A DNA stretch of 64,000 bases, from positions 31,666 through 95,665 of the forward strand of contig NZ_AUDH01000011.1 of the NCBI RefSeq assembly GCF_000425365.1, in the 5' to 3' direction. The DNA comes from Rubritepida flocculans DSM 14296. GTDB lineage: Bacteria > Pseudomonadota > Alphaproteobacteria > Acetobacterales > Acetobacteraceae. Position numbers and translations under genes: made by a program. Positions 32,758-42,452 of the stretch are shown in pieces; the first letter of the stretch is position 1; the number at the start of each line of letters is the position of its first letter. The notes beneath the pieces are model-generated. The model did no database searches and was not told the DNA's origin. It saw nothing but the letters and a program-made list of their open reading frames with translations.

Positions 32758-34173
32758 ATGACCACACTCCGCTTCCACAACTCGCTGACGCGCCGCGAGG
32801 AGGATTTCGCGCCGCTCGATCCCGCCCATGTGCGGATGTATGTCTGCGGCCCGACGGTCTATGACCTCGCGCATCTGGGCAATGCGCGCCCGGTGGTGGT
32901 GTTCGACGTGCTGGCGCGGCTGCTGCGCCGCCTCTACCCGCGCGTGACCTATGTGCGCAACATCACCGACGTGGACGACAAGATCAACGCGCGCGCGAGA
33001 GAGACGGGCGAGCCCATCTCCGCCATCACCGCGCGCACCACGGCGGATTTCCACCGCGACATGGCGGCGCTGAACTGCCTCCCGCCCGATGTGGAGCCCA
33101 CCGCCACCGGCCACATCCCGCAGATGATCGCGCTGATCGAGAAGCTCATCGCGCGCGGCCACGCCTATGCGGCCGAGGGCCATGTGCTGTTCCGCGTGGC
33201 GTCCTTCTCCGATTACGGCGCGCTCTCCGGCCGCAGCCCGGAGGAGCTGCTGGCCGGGGCGCGCGTCGAGGTCGCCGCCTACAAGGAAAACCCCGGCGAC
33301 TTCGTGCTGTGGAAGCCGAGCGACGCCGACACGCCGGGCTGGGACAGCCCCTGGGGCCGCGGCCGGCCCGGCTGGCACATCGAGTGCAGCGCCATGTCCT
33401 GGACGCATCTGGGCGAGTGCTTCGACATCCATGGCGGCGGGCATGACCTGCTCTTCCCGCACCACGAGAACGAGGTGGCGCAGAGCCGCTGCGCCTTCGG
33501 CACGCGCTTCATGGCGCACACCTGGCTGCACAACGGCATGCTGCTGGTGAACGGCGAGAAGATGTCGAAGTCGCTCGGCAACTTCCTCACCGTGCAGGAC
33601 ATCCTGGCCAAGGGCCCCTGGGCGGGCGAGGCCTTCCGCCTGCTGCTGCTGCGCACGCATTACCGCGCCGCGCTCGACTACAGCGACGCCGCGCTCGGCG
33701 AGGCGAAGGCCGAGCTGGACGACCACTACGCCATGCTCGCGCGCCCCGCCCCGGAGGCCGAGGCCCCGCGCGAAATGGTGGACTGGGTGCTCGCCCCGCT
33801 CGCCGATGACCTCAACACGCCGCTCGCGCTCGCGCGGCTGCGGGATTTGCGCACGCTGGAGAACGTGGCCGGCGTGGGCGGCTCGGCGGCGGCGGTGCAT
33901 GCGCGCACCCCCCGGCCCTGGACGCCCGCCCCTGGCGAGGCGCGCGCGGCGCTGCGCGAGGCGGCGGGCGTGCTCGGCCTGCTCGCGCAGGATCCGCTCG
34001 CCTGGCGGCAGGGTGGGGTGGACGCGGCGGCAGTGGAGGCCGCCATCGCCGCGCGCCTCGCCGCCCGCAAGGCGCGCAACTGGGCCGAGGCCGACCGCAT
34101 CCGCGACGCGCTGAAGGCCCAGGGCATCCTGCTGGAGGACGGGCCCTCCGGCACCACCTGGCGGCGCGCTTGA
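32758..34173 (+). CDS. cysS: Cysteine--tRNA ligase
   Basis: 471 residues. Motifs: [19 protein letters not shown] (zinc Cys and HIGH-type HLGN), NITDVDDKI, zinc ligands in HIECSAMSW and [18 protein letters not shown], and KMSKSLGN. The C-terminal anticodon-binding domain ends [26 protein letters not shown]. Everything is at the usual spacing. The gltX-cysS order is common in this lineage. Confidence 0.97.
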   Translation: MTTLRFHNSLTRREEDFAPLDPAHVRMYVCGPTVYDLAHLGNARPVVVFDVLARLLRRLYPRVTYVRNITDVDDKINARARETGEPISAITARTTADFHRDMAALNCLPPDVEPTATGHIPQMIALIEKLIARGHAYAAEGHVLFRVASFSDYGALSGRSPEELLAGARVEVAAYKENPGDFVLWKPSDADTPGWDSPWGRGRPGWHIECSAMSWTHLGECFDIHGGGHDLLFPHHENEVAQSRCAFGTRFMAHTWLHNGMLLVNGEKMSKSLGNFLTVQDILAKGPWAGEAFRLLLLRTHYRAALDYSDAALGEAKAELDDHYAMLARPAPEAEAPREMVDWVLAPLADDLNTPLALARLRDLRTLENVAGVGGSAAAVHARTPRPWTPAPGEARAALREAAGVLGLLAQDPLAWRQGGVDAAAVEAAIAARLAARKARNWAEADRIRDALKAQGILLEDGPSGTTWRRA

Positions 34174-34236
34174 CCCTCCCATGGCGGCAATGCCCAGACT
34201 TCGCGGCGGCCTGATCCAGCGCCAGGGAGAGACGCC

Positions 34237-34608
34237 ATGAACCGCCGCACCGCCCTTCTCGCCGCCGCCACCGCTGCCGCGGGGCCCGCCCTCGCCCAGT
34301 CGCCGCATGGCGGGCATGGCGGCCATGGCGCGCGGGGCGCCGCGAACGAGCCCGCCAGCACGCGCGAGTTCCGCGAGGCCAATGCCCGGATGCACCGCGC
34401 CATGGACATCCGCTTCACCGGCAACGCCGACCGCGACTTCCTGGCCGGCATGATCCCGCACCATGAAGGCGCGATCGAGATGGCGCGCATCGTGCTGCGC
34501 CATGGGCGCGACCCCGAGGTGCGCGCGCTGGCCGAAGCGATCATCCGCGAGCAGGAGCGGGAGATCGCGCAGATGCGCGCCATGCTCCAGCGCCTGCCGC
34601 CACGATGA
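34237..34608 (+). CDS. Exported DUF305 protein
   Basis: 123 residues with an Arg-Arg signal sequence ([19 protein letters not shown]) followed by a His/Gly-rich segment (HGGHGGHG) and a DUF305 four-helix core: [32 protein letters not shown] and [16 protein letters not shown]305 proteins such as CopM are associated with copper binding, and the His-rich stretch fits, but metal binding is inferred. ATG 34237 follows AGGGAGAGACGCC. Confidence 0.88.
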   Translation: MNRRTALLAAATAAAGPALAQSPHGGHGGHGARGAANEPASTREFREANARMHRAMDIRFTGNADRDFLAGMIPHHEGAIEMARIVLRHGRDPEVRALAEAIIREQEREIAQMRAMLQRLPPR

Positions 34609-34618
34609 GGCCGGGACG

Positions 34619-35410
34619 GTGAGGGAAGAGGGCGCCGCACCGCTCGTCCCGCCGCCCGGCGAGACGCCCATCGTGGTGCTCGTGCGCCCGCAGCTCGCCG
34701 ACAACATCGGTGCGGCGGCGCGCGCCATGGCCAATGGCGGGCTGTTCCACCTGCGCCTCGTCGCGCCGCGCGACGGCTGGCCCCAGCCCCGCGCCTGGGC
34801 GGCGGCGAGCGGGGCGGACCGCATCCTCGACGCCGCCACGCTGCATGCCAGCCTGGACGAGGCCATCGCCGACTGCCAGCGCGTACTGGGCACCTGCCCG
34901 CGCCCGCGCCACGTCATCACGCCGGTGCTGACGGCGCGCGGCGCGGCGGCGGAGCTGCGCGACGCGACGGCGCGCGGCCTGCGCTGCGCCCTGCTCTTCG
35001 GCCCCGAGCGTGCCGGGCTGGAGGCGGAGGATCTCGCGCGCGCCGATGCGCTGGTGCGCTACCCGCTGAACCCGGCCTTCTCCTCGCTCAACCTCGCCCA
35101 GGCCGTGATGGTGATGGCTTATGAGTGGTGGACCAGCGCCGACGCGACGCCGCCGCGCGTGCTGCAGACGCACAAGACCCGCGTGGCGACGCGCGAGGAG
35201 CTGGAGAACTTCATGGGCCACCTGCTGGCCGAGCTCGACGCCTGCGGCTTCCTGCGCAACGAGGCGAAGCGGCCCGGCATGGTGCGCAACCTGCGCCACT
35301 GGTTCACCCGCGGCGAGGTGACGGAGCAGGAGCTGCGCACCCTGCACGGCGTGGTGGCCGAGCTCTCGCGCGGGCGGATGCGGCGCGGGAGGCCGGAGAA
35401 GGAGGGGTGA
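34619..35410 (+). CDS. TrmJ-like tRNA ribose-2'-O-methyltransferase (SPOUT)
   Basis: 263 residues. SpoU/TrmJ features: VVLVRPQLADNIGAAARAMANGG at the N-terminus, LLFGPERAGLEAEDLARADALVRYPLNPAFSSLNLAQAV as motif 2/3 of the trefoil knot, then a C-terminal extension. TrmJ methylates position 32 of tRNAs. GTG 34619 is the only sensible start after the DUF305 stop, 10 bp upstream. It is convergent with mltG, with a 6-bp gap. Confidence 0.9.
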   Translation: MREEGAAPLVPPPGETPIVVLVRPQLADNIGAAARAMANGGLFHLRLVAPRDGWPQPRAWAAASGADRILDAATLHASLDEAIADCQRVLGTCPRPRHVITPVLTARGAAAELRDATARGLRCALLFGPERAGLEAEDLARADALVRYPLNPAFSSLNLAQAVMVMAYEWWTSADATPPRVLQTHKTRVATREELENFMGHLLAELDACGFLRNEAKRPGMVRNLRHWFTRGEVTEQELRTLHGVVAELSRGRMRRGRPEKEG

Positions 35411-35416
35411 TCCCCC

Positions 35417-36379
35417 CTATCGCGTCAGCGCCCGCCAGCGCGCCACGTTGCGGTTGTGCTCCTCCAGCGTGCGGGCGAAGGCGTGGCCGCCCGTGCCGTC
35501 GGCCACGAAATAGAGGAAATCCGTCGCCTCCGGGCGCACCGCCGCGCGCAGCGCCTCCCGCCCCGGCGAGGCGATGGGGCCCGGCGGCAGGCCGCGGTTG
35601 CGGTAGGTGTTGAAGGGATGGTCCCGCTCCAGATCGGCGCGCGTCAGCGGCCGGTCCAGCGGCATCCCCTGGCCCACCGCATAGGCCACGGTGGGGTCCG
35701 ACTGCAGCGGCATGTTCCGGCGCAGCCGGTTGACGAAGACGCCGGCCACCAGCCCGCGTTCCGCCGCCACCCCCGTCTCGCGCTCGATGATGGAGGCGAG
35801 GATCAGCGCCTCGCGCGGGGAGGCGAGGGGCAGGTTGGGCGCGCGCTGCGCCCAGGCCTCGGCCAGCGCCTGGTCCATGGCGGCGATGGCGCGGCGCAGC
35901 ACCGACGCGCGCGTGTCGCCGAAGGCGAAGGCGTAGGTCTCGGGCAGCACCGCGCCCTCGGGGAAGGGCGGGAGATCGCCCGTCAGCCCCTCGGTGCGCT
36001 CGATCAGGGCGGCGATCTGCCGCGCGGTCAGCCCCTCGGGGATGGTGAGGCGGCGCAGCACCGGCCGGCCTTCGCGCAGCACGCCCAGCACCTCGCGGAT
36101 CGAGGCCCCGGCGGGGAAGAGGAACTCCGCCGCGCGCAAAGGCCCCTCGCCGCGGGTGAGATAGGCGGCCAGGGCGAAGAGCCGCGCGTCGCGGATCACC
36201 CCGCGCTCGCGCAGCACGGCGGCGATGGTCTCCGTCCCGCCGCGCGGGATCACCACCTGGGCGGGCTCGGCCAGCGGGCCCGGCGCGGTGACGGCGCGCC
36301 AGACGAAAAAGGCCGCGCCCCCGAGGAGCGCGGCCGCGAGCAGGACCAGCGCCCCGACCAGGCGGAGCGCCCGGCGCAT
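35417..36379 (-). CDS. mltG: Endolytic transglycosylase MltG
   Basis: 320 residues: one N-terminal membrane helix (LVGALVLLAAALLGGAAFFVW), a LysM-like region (VVIPRGGTETIAAVLRERGVI), and the YceG catalytic domain with LASIIERETGVAAERGLVAGVFVNRLRRNMPLQSDPTVAYA and FNTYRNRGLPPGPIASPG. It cuts nascent glycan strands and may set glycan length. The acpP-fabF-mltG order is the classical fab-tail cluster of proteobacteria, supporting the call. Confidence 0.95.
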   Translation of the reverse strand: MRRALRLVGALVLLAAALLGGAAFFVWRAVTAPGPLAEPAQVVIPRGGTETIAAVLRERGVIRDARLFALAAYLTRGEGPLRAAEFLFPAGASIREVLGVLREGRPVLRRLTIPEGLTARQIAALIERTEGLTGDLPPFPEGAVLPETYAFAFGDTRASVLRRAIAAMDQALAEAWAQRAPNLPLASPREALILASIIERETGVAAERGLVAGVFVNRLRRNMPLQSDPTVAYAVGQGMPLDRPLTRADLERDHPFNTYRNRGLPPGPIASPGREALRAAVRPEATDFLYFVADGTGGHAFARTLEEHNRNVARWRALTR

Positions 36380-36391
36380 CGGCTCAAGCCC

Positions 36392-37675
36392 TCACGGCGC
36401 GCCCCGGAAGATCACCGAGGCGTTGGTGCCGCCGAAGCCGAAGCTGTTGGAGAGCGCCACACGGATGGGCCGCTCCTGCGCCGTCTTGGCCACGCGGTCG
36501 ATCGGGCTCTCGCGCGAGGGGTTCTCGAGGTTGAGGGTGGGCGGGGCCACCCCGTCGCGCACCGCGAGGATGGAGAAGATGCCCTCCACCGCCCCCGCCG
36601 CGCCGAGCAGATGCCCCGTGGCCGACTTGGTGGAGGACATGGCGAGCCCCTTCGCCGCATCGCCCCAGAGGCGCTCCACGGCGGCGAGCTCGATGTCGTC
36701 GCCCATGGGGGTGGAGGTGCCGTGCGCGTTCACGTACTGCACATCGGCCGGCGAGAGGCCGGCGCTGCGCAGCGCCGCCTTCATGGCGCGGTAGCCGCCA
36801 TCGCCGTCCTCGGCCGGGGCGGTGATGTGGTGCGCATCGCCCGACATGCCGTAGCCGATGACCTCGGCGTAGATCTTCGCCCCGCGCCGGCGCGCGTGCT
36901 CGTATTCCTCGAGCACCAGCACGCCCGCGCCCTCGCCCATCACGAAGCCGTCGCGGTCCCGGTCCCAGGGGCGGGAGGCGGCCTGGGGCCGGTCGTTGAA
37001 GCCGGTGGAGAGGGCGCGCGCGGCGCAGAACCCGCCGATGCCGAGCTCGCAGATCGCCGCCTCGGCCCCGCCGGCCACCATCACATCGGCGTCGCCCAGC
37101 GCGATGAGCCGCGCCGCATCGCCGATGGCGTGCACGCCCGTGGCGCAGGCCGTCACCGCCGAGTGGTTCGGCCCCTTGAAGCCGTAGCGGATGGAGACCT
37201 GCCCGGAGGCGAGGTTCACCAGCGCCGAGGGGATGAAGAAGGGCGAGAGGCGCCGCGTGCGGCCATTGGCCACCAGCGCCCCGGCCTCCTGGATCGTCTC
37301 GAGCCCGCCGATGCCCGAGCCGATCATCACGCCGGTGGCGCGGCGGCCCTCCTCGTCCTCGGGCGCCCAGCCGCTGTCCTCGATGGCCTCCGCCGCCGCC
37401 ACCCAGGCGAGGTGGATGAAGCGGGCCATCTTCTTCTGTTCCTTGACCGGAATCCACTCGTTGAGGTCAAGGCCGTGCTCCGCCTTGCTGCCGTGCGGCA
37501 CCTGCCCCGCGATCTTCGCGGGCAGATCCTTCACGTCGAAGGACTGGATGGCGGAAATGCCGCTCTCGCCGTTGATCAGCCGCTTCCAGACATGCTCGAC
37601 CCCGAGCCCGAGCGGGCTCGCGATCCCCATGCCGGTGACGACGACGCGGCGCGGCGCGAAGCCAGGCGCGAACAC
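36392..37675 (-). CDS. fabF: 3-oxoacyl-[acyl-carrier-protein] synthase II
   Basis: 427 residues. Condensing-enzyme catalytic triad visible: Cys in VTACATGVHAIG, His in NAHGTSTPMGD, and His in KSATGHLLGAAGAVEGI. It elongates acyl-ACP with malonyl-ACP. N-terminal RRVVVTGMGIASPLGLGVEHVW is standard. It sits 25 bp after acpP and 12 bp before mltG, one operon. Confidence 0.97.
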   Translation of the reverse strand: MFAPGFAPRRVVVTGMGIASPLGLGVEHVWKRLINGESGISAIQSFDVKDLPAKIAGQVPHGSKAEHGLDLNEWIPVKEQKKMARFIHLAWVAAAEAIEDSGWAPEDEEGRRATGVMIGSGIGGLETIQEAGALVANGRTRRLSPFFIPSALVNLASGQVSIRYGFKGPNHSAVTACATGVHAIGDAARLIALGDADVMVAGGAEAAICELGIGGFCAARALSTGFNDRPQAASRPWDRDRDGFVMGEGAGVLVLEEYEHARRRGAKIYAEVIGYGMSGDAHHITAPAEDGDGGYRAMKAALRSAGLSPADVQYVNAHGTSTPMGDDIELAAVERLWGDAAKGLAMSSTKSATGHLLGAAGAVEGIFSILAVRDGVAPPTLNLENPSRESPIDRVAKTAQERPIRVALSNSFGFGGTNASVIFRGAP

Positions 37676-37700
37676 GTGCTGAAAACCCGGTGGAGCCGCG

Positions 37701-37946
37701 TCAGGCCGAGGCCTGCTGCTTCTCGATGAACTCGATCGCGTCCTTCACGGTCTGGATCTTCTCCGCCGCGTCGTCCGGGATCTCCACGCCGAAGGCCTCC
37801 TCGAAGGCCATCACCAGCTCGACCGTGTCGAGGCTGTCCGCGCCGAGGTCGTCAATGAAGGAGGCTTCCGGCGTCACCTTCGCTTCTTCCACGCCGAGGT
37901 GCTCCACGACGATCTTCTTCACCTTGTCGGCGGTCTCGCTCATCAC
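37701..37946 (-). CDS. acpP: Acyl carrier protein
   Basis: 81 residues, acidic; phosphopantetheine attachment serine in [16 protein letters not shown]. It carries growing fatty acyl chains to FabF next door. The ribosome-binding site CAGGAGAGACGTG precedes ATG 37946. The 189-bp region upstream, up to the end of the efflux channel gene at 38136, should hold the operon promoter; I see no clear consensus there. Confidence 0.97.
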   Translation of the reverse strand: MMSETADKVKKIVVEHLGVEEAKVTPEASFIDDLGADSLDTVELVMAFEEAFGVEIPDDAAEKIQTVKDAIEFIEKQQASA

Positions 37947-38135
37947 GTCTCTCCTGCTGGCGCGGGCCCTTCGCCCGGGCCGAATCCTCCCGCCCGGGAT
38001 GGCCGGCGGGTTACCATGAATGACCCGCGCGCCACTAGGCCGCCCCGCGCCCGCTGTCCAGACGGCAGGGCGGGGTTTCGGGCCTTCGGCGGCATCACGG
38101 GGCGTTTCGGCCGGTAACGGGGCCGGCCCCGCGCC

Positions 38136-39320
38136 TCACGGCAGCACCCCCCGCGCCTGGTTGAGGCGCGAGCGGGCGCGCTGGGCGGCGATGGCCGCGC
38201 GCCCCTCCTCCTCCGCCGCCTCGAGCCGGAGCTGGCGCACGCGGAACAGCTCGAAGGCCCCGGTCTCGCCGGCCCGGAAGGCGCGCAGGGCGATGGCCTC
38301 CTGCTCCCGCGCCACCGCGAGCCGCTCCCGCGCCAGGCGGGCGGCGGTCTCGGCGGCGCGCAGCGCGGCCTCGGCCCGGGCGCGCTCCGCCTCCACCCCG
38401 CGCCGGGCGAGGGCGAGTTCGGCCGTGGCGCGCGTCACCTCGCTCTCGGCCTCGGCCCGGCGGGGGGCGTTGCGCGCCTCGGTGGCGAGCGGCAGGCGGA
38501 AGCGCAGCCCGAGGCTTGCGGAATCCGCCGTGCCGAGCCCCGCCTCCTGCCGGCCGAAGACGCCGAGCTCGGGGTTGTCGCGCGGGGTGGCGGCCACCAG
38601 CCGGCGGCGCGCCTCCGCGGCGGCGAGCTGCGCCTCGGCCGCCAGCAGCGCGGGGTGGGCGGCGGCGGCGCGCGGCGCCTCGGCCGGCAGGTCGGGCGCG
38701 AGGCCCCCGGTCAGGGCGCGATAGGCGGCCAGCGCCTGCTGCGCCGCCGCCTCGGCCTGCACCAGGGCGAGCTCGGCGGCCAGCGTCTCGTTGCGCGCCA
38801 GCAGCGCCTCGCTCGGCGGGATGTCGCCCAGCGCGGCGCGGCGCTGCACGTCGCGCGCGATGTCCCGCGCGGTGGCGAGCCGCTCGCGCGCGAGCTGGGC
38901 GGCGCGGCGCGCCTCCGCCGCCTCCCACCAGGCCTCGCGCAGAAGGCCGGCCAGCTCCAGGCGGCGCAGCGCCAGGCGGCGGTCCAGCTCCGCCACCGCG
39001 GCCTCCACGCTGCCGGCGAGGGCGCCGCGCTGTCCGGGCAGCCAGAGCGGCGCGCTCAGCTCGGCGTCCCACTCGCGCAGCTCGCGCGGGCCGCGCGTGT
39101 CGGCGCGGAAGCTGCCCGAGAGGGCGGGGGCGCCGGCGATGGGGGTGCGCACCGCGACGCCGCGCGCGGCCGCGGCCTCGCGCTGCGCCTCCAGCGTGCG
39201 GAAGCCGGCGTCCAGGGCGAGCGCGGCCTCCAGGTGCCGCGCCAGCGGGTGGGGCTGCGCCAGCGCCGCGCCGGGCGGCGCGGCCAGCAGCGCGAGGGCG
39301 AGAAGCAGGATCGCACGCAT
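38136..39320 (-). CDS. TolC-family outer-membrane efflux channel (CzcC/CusC-like)
   Basis: 394 residues: signal peptide (RAILLLALALLAAPPGAALAQ), then two long Ala/Arg/Glu-rich helical repeats typical of TolC-type channels (LAAELALVQAEAAAQQALAAYRALTGG in the first, LAREQEAIAL- and LFRVRQLRLEAAEEEG-like in the second). It lies 5 bp downstream of the RND pump and completes the adaptor-pump-channel set. ATG 39320 is fixed by the signal peptide; upstream open frame overlaps the pump gene. Confidence 0.88.
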   Translation of the reverse strand: MRAILLLALALLAAPPGAALAQPHPLARHLEAALALDAGFRTLEAQREAAAARGVAVRTPIAGAPALSGSFRADTRGPRELREWDAELSAPLWLPGQRGALAGSVEAAVAELDRRLALRRLELAGLLREAWWEAAEARRAAQLARERLATARDIARDVQRRAALGDIPPSEALLARNETLAAELALVQAEAAAQQALAAYRALTGGLAPDLPAEAPRAAAAHPALLAAEAQLAAAEARRRLVAATPRDNPELGVFGRQEAGLGTADSASLGLRFRLPLATEARNAPRRAEAESEVTRATAELALARRGVEAERARAEAALRAAETAARLARERLAVAREQEAIALRAFRAGETGAFELFRVRQLRLEAAEEEGRAAIAAQRARSRLNQARGVLP

Positions 39321-39325
39321 CGCCC

Positions 39326-42300
39326 TCACTCCGCCGCCCGGGGCTGCGCCGCGCCGGCGCGCGCGCGCGGCAGGGCGAAGCGTTCGTAGAGGATGGGCAG
39401 CAGCACCAGCGTCAGCACCGTCGCGGTGACGAGGCCGCCGATCACCACATAGGCCAGCGGCCGCTGGATCTCGCTGCCCGGCCCCGTGGCGAACAGGAAG
39501 GGCACGAGCGCGAGCGCGGCGATGGAGGCCGTGAGCGTCACCGGCGTGAGCCGCCGCTTCGCGCCCTCGCGCACAGCCTGGGCGAGATTGAGCCCCTGCT
39601 CCGCGATGAGGCGGTTGATGTAGCTCACCAGCACCACCCCGTTCAGCACCGCGATGCCGATGAGGCAGAGGAAGCCCACCGAGGCCGGCACCGAGAGGAA
39701 CTCGCCCGAGGCCCACAGCGCCAGCACGCCGCCGATCAGCGCGAAGGGCACGTTGCAGAACACCAGCGCCGCCTGCCGCAGGCTGCCGAAGGTGAGGTGG
39801 AGCAGCAGGAAGATCGCCCCCAGCGCCACCGGCACCACGACGGAGAGCCGCGCCATGGCGCGCTGCTGGTTCTCGAACTGCCCGCCCCAGGAGATCTCGT
39901 AGCCCTGGGGCAGCCGCACGCGCGCGGCCACCGCCGCCTGCGCCTCGGCCACGAAGCCGCCCGTGTCGCGCCCGCGCACATTGGCGAGCACGGTGGCGAG
40001 GCGGCCGCCCTGCTCGCGGATCACCTGCACCGCGCCCTCCTCCTCGCGGATGTCGGCCACCTGCGAGAGCAGCACCGTGCCGCCCTGCGGCAGCGCGATG
40101 GGCACGCGCGCGAGATCGGCGGCGGAGCGGCGCAGCGCCTCCTCGCCGCGCAGCAGCAGGGGGATGCGCCGCTCGCCCTCCAGCACCGTGCCGATCTGCC
40201 GCCCGTCCACCCAGACGCGCAGCGTCTCCTGCACCTCCGAGGCGTTGAGGCCGACGCGCCCGGCCGCCAGGCGGTCCACCGTCACGGTGAGGTATTTCAT
40301 GCCCTCGTTGCGCAGCGCGAAGACGTCGGCGTGGCCCTCGATGCCGCGCAGCGCCTCCGCCACCTCGCGCGCGAGGCGGTTCAGCTCCGGGATCTCGGGG
40401 CCGAAGATCTTCACCACCACGTCGCCGCGCGCGCCGATGATCATCTCCTGCACGCGCATGTCGATGGGCTGGGAGAAGGCGAAGCTGATGCCGGGCACGC
40501 CGGCCAGCACCTCGCGGATCGCCTCCAGCACGAAGGGCATGCCGCCGCGCCGCGCCTCGGGCCGCCACTCGGCGAGGGGCGCGAGGGTGAAGAACATGTC
40601 CGTCTCGTTCAGCCCGACGGGATCGAGCCCCAGCTCGTCCGCGCCCGCGCGCGCCATCACGCCGCGCAGCTCCGGCACGCGCGCCATCAGCTCGCGCGCC
40701 ACGCGCATGTCGGTCTCCACCGCCTCCTCCACGCCGATGGTCGGATGCTTGCGCAGGGTGACGACGGGCGTGCCCTCGTCCATCACGGGGATGAAGATGC
40801 TGCCAATCTGGGCGAAGGCGAGGCCGGCGGCGATCAGCCCCGCCCCCGCCGCGCCCCCCACCTTCAGCGGATGCCGCAGCGCCCATTCGAGGAAAGGGTC
40901 GTAGAGCGCGTGCAGCCGGCGCACGAGCCAGGGCTCGCCGCCCGCGCCCGGCTGGAGGAGGAAGGCGCAGAGCACCGGCACCACGCTCAGCGCCAGCAGC
41001 AGCGCGGCCACCAGCGCGAAGGCGATGGTGAGCGCCACGGGCCCGAACAGCCGCCCCTCCAGCCCCTGCAGCGAGAGCAGCGGCACGAAGACCGCGACGA
41101 TGATCACCACGCCCGAGGCGAGCGGCGACGCCACCTCGCGCGCCGCCTCGGCCGTCAGGCGCAGCCGCTGGGTGAGGCCCGGCCGCGCGCCGTGCAGCGC
41201 GTGGAACCGGTGCGCGACGTTCTCCACCACCACCACCGCGCAATCCACCAGCAGCCCGATGGCGATGGCGAGCCCGCCGAGCGACATGATGTTGGCGGAC
41301 AGCCCCCACCAGCCCATCACGCCGAAGGTGATCAGCACCGCGAGCGGCAGGCTGAGCGAGACGACCAGCGCGGCGCGGACATTGCCGAGGAACAGCAGCA
41401 GCAGCACCACCACGAGGGCGATGGCCTCCAGCAGCACCTTCTGCACCGTCCAGACCGCCTTCCCGATCAGCTCCGCGCGGTCGTAGAAAACGACGAGGCG
41501 CACGCCCTCGGGAAGCTGCCGCTCGATGGCGGGGATGCGCGCGCGCGCGCCCTCCACCACCTCGCGCGCATTGGCCCCGCGCAGGCCGAGCAGCAGGCCC
41601 CAGACCGCCTCGCCCTCGCCGTCGCGCGTCACCGCGCCGTTGCGGGCCAGCGCGCCGAAGCGCACGTCCGCCACGTCGCCTACGCGCACGACACGGCCCT
41701 CGCGGTTCGCCAGCACGATGGCGCGCACGTCGTCGAGCGTGCGGATGCGGCCTTCGGCCCGCACCAGCAGCGCCTCCTCGCCGTCGCGGATGCGGCCGGC
41801 GCCGTCGTTGCGGTTGTTGCGCTCCAGCGCCTCCTCCAGCATGGCGGTGGTGATGCCGCGCGCGGCCATGGCCGCGGGGTCGGGCACCACCTCGTAGGTC
41901 CGCACCTGGCCGCCCAGCACGTTGACGTCCGCCACCCCCGGCACGGCGCGCAGCGCGGGGCGCACCACCCAGTCCATCAGCGTGCGCGCGTCGGAGGGCG
42001 TGAGGTTCTCGCCCTCCAGCGTGAACATGAGCATCTCCGCGAGCGGCGTGACGATGGGCGCGAGCCCGCCCTGCACGCCCGGCGGCAGGTCGTCCATCAC
42101 CTGCTGCAGCCGCTCGTTCACCTGCGCGCGGGCCCAGAAGATGTCCGTGCCCTCGCTGAACTCGAAGGTCATCAGCGTGACCGAGAAGCGCGTGACGGAG
42201 CGCATGAAGACGAGGTTCGGGATGCCGCGCATCGCCGTCTCGACCGGCGCGGTGACGCGGCGCTCCAGCTCCTCGGGCGTGAGGCCCGGCGCGCGCATAG

Positions 42301-42448
42301 AGACGAGCACCTGCGTCGGCGCCACGTCGGGGAAGGCGTCGATGGGCAGGGCGCGGTAGGACTGCACGCCCCAGGCCATCAGGCCCAGCGCGGCGACGAG
42401 CACGAGCAGGCGCTGGCGCAGCGCCGTGTCGATCAGCGTTCCGAGCAT
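39326..42448 (-). CDS. Heavy-metal efflux RND pump (CusA/CzcA family)
   Basis: 1040-residue inner-membrane proton-driven pump. Helix 1 has LRQRLLVLVAALGLMAWGVQSYRALPIDAFPDVAPTQV with the HME hallmark PxDAFPDV. Helix 4 reads GGLAIAIGLLVDCAVVVVENVAHR, closer to the Cu/Ag (CusA) form, while the periplasmic block ELGLDPVGLNETDMFFTL is more CzcA-like, so the metal (Cu/Ag versus Co/Zn/Cd) is undecided. C-terminal segments match duplicated RND topology. It is 4 bp after the adaptor and 5 bp before the channel. No metal regulator is seen nearby. Confidence 0.92.
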   Translation of the reverse strand: MLGTLIDTALRQRLLVLVAALGLMAWGVQSYRALPIDAFPDVAPTQVLVSMRAPGLTPEELERRVTAPVETAMRGIPNLVFMRSVTRFSVTLMTFEFSEGTDIFWARAQVNERLQQVMDDLPPGVQGGLAPIVTPLAEMLMFTLEGENLTPSDARTLMDWVVRPALRAVPGVADVNVLGGQVRTYEVVPDPAAMAARGITTAMLEEALERNNRNDGAGRIRDGEEALLVRAEGRIRTLDDVRAIVLANREGRVVRVGDVADVRFGALARNGAVTRDGEGEAVWGLLLGLRGANAREVVEGARARIPAIERQLPEGVRLVVFYDRAELIGKAVWTVQKVLLEAIALVVVLLLLFLGNVRAALVVSLSLPLAVLITFGVMGWWGLSANIMSLGGLAIAIGLLVDCAVVVVENVAHRFHALHGARPGLTQRLRLTAEAAREVASPLASGVVIIVAVFVPLLSLQGLEGRLFGPVALTIAFALVAALLLALSVVPVLCAFLLQPGAGGEPWLVRRLHALYDPFLEWALRHPLKVGGAAGAGLIAAGLAFAQIGSIFIPVMDEGTPVVTLRKHPTIGVEEAVETDMRVARELMARVPELRGVMARAGADELGLDPVGLNETDMFFTLAPLAEWRPEARRGGMPFVLEAIREVLAGVPGISFAFSQPIDMRVQEMIIGARGDVVVKIFGPEIPELNRLAREVAEALRGIEGHADVFALRNEGMKYLTVTVDRLAAGRVGLNASEVQETLRVWVDGRQIGTVLEGERRIPLLLRGEEALRRSAADLARVPIALPQGGTVLLSQVADIREEEGAVQVIREQGGRLATVLANVRGRDTGGFVAEAQAAVAARVRLPQGYEISWGGQFENQQRAMARLSVVVPVALGAIFLLLHLTFGSLRQAALVFCNVPFALIGGVLALWASGEFLSVPASVGFLCLIGIAVLNGVVLVSYINRLIAEQGLNLAQAVREGAKRRLTPVTLTASIAALALVPFLFATGPGSEIQRPLAYVVIGGLVTATVLTLVLLPILYERFALPRARAGAAQPRAAE

Positions 42449-42452
42449 CGTC

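Noticed and set aside
34297..34340. GGCGGGCATGGC-like tandem repeat near 34.3 kb
   Set aside because: Explained by the His/Gly-rich HGGHGGHG coding segment of the DUF305 protein.
38136..41309. Open frame joining part of the RND pump region to the outer-membrane channel
   Set aside because: Only the last 394 codons resemble a protein family; the upstream part is the pump gene read in the wrong frame.
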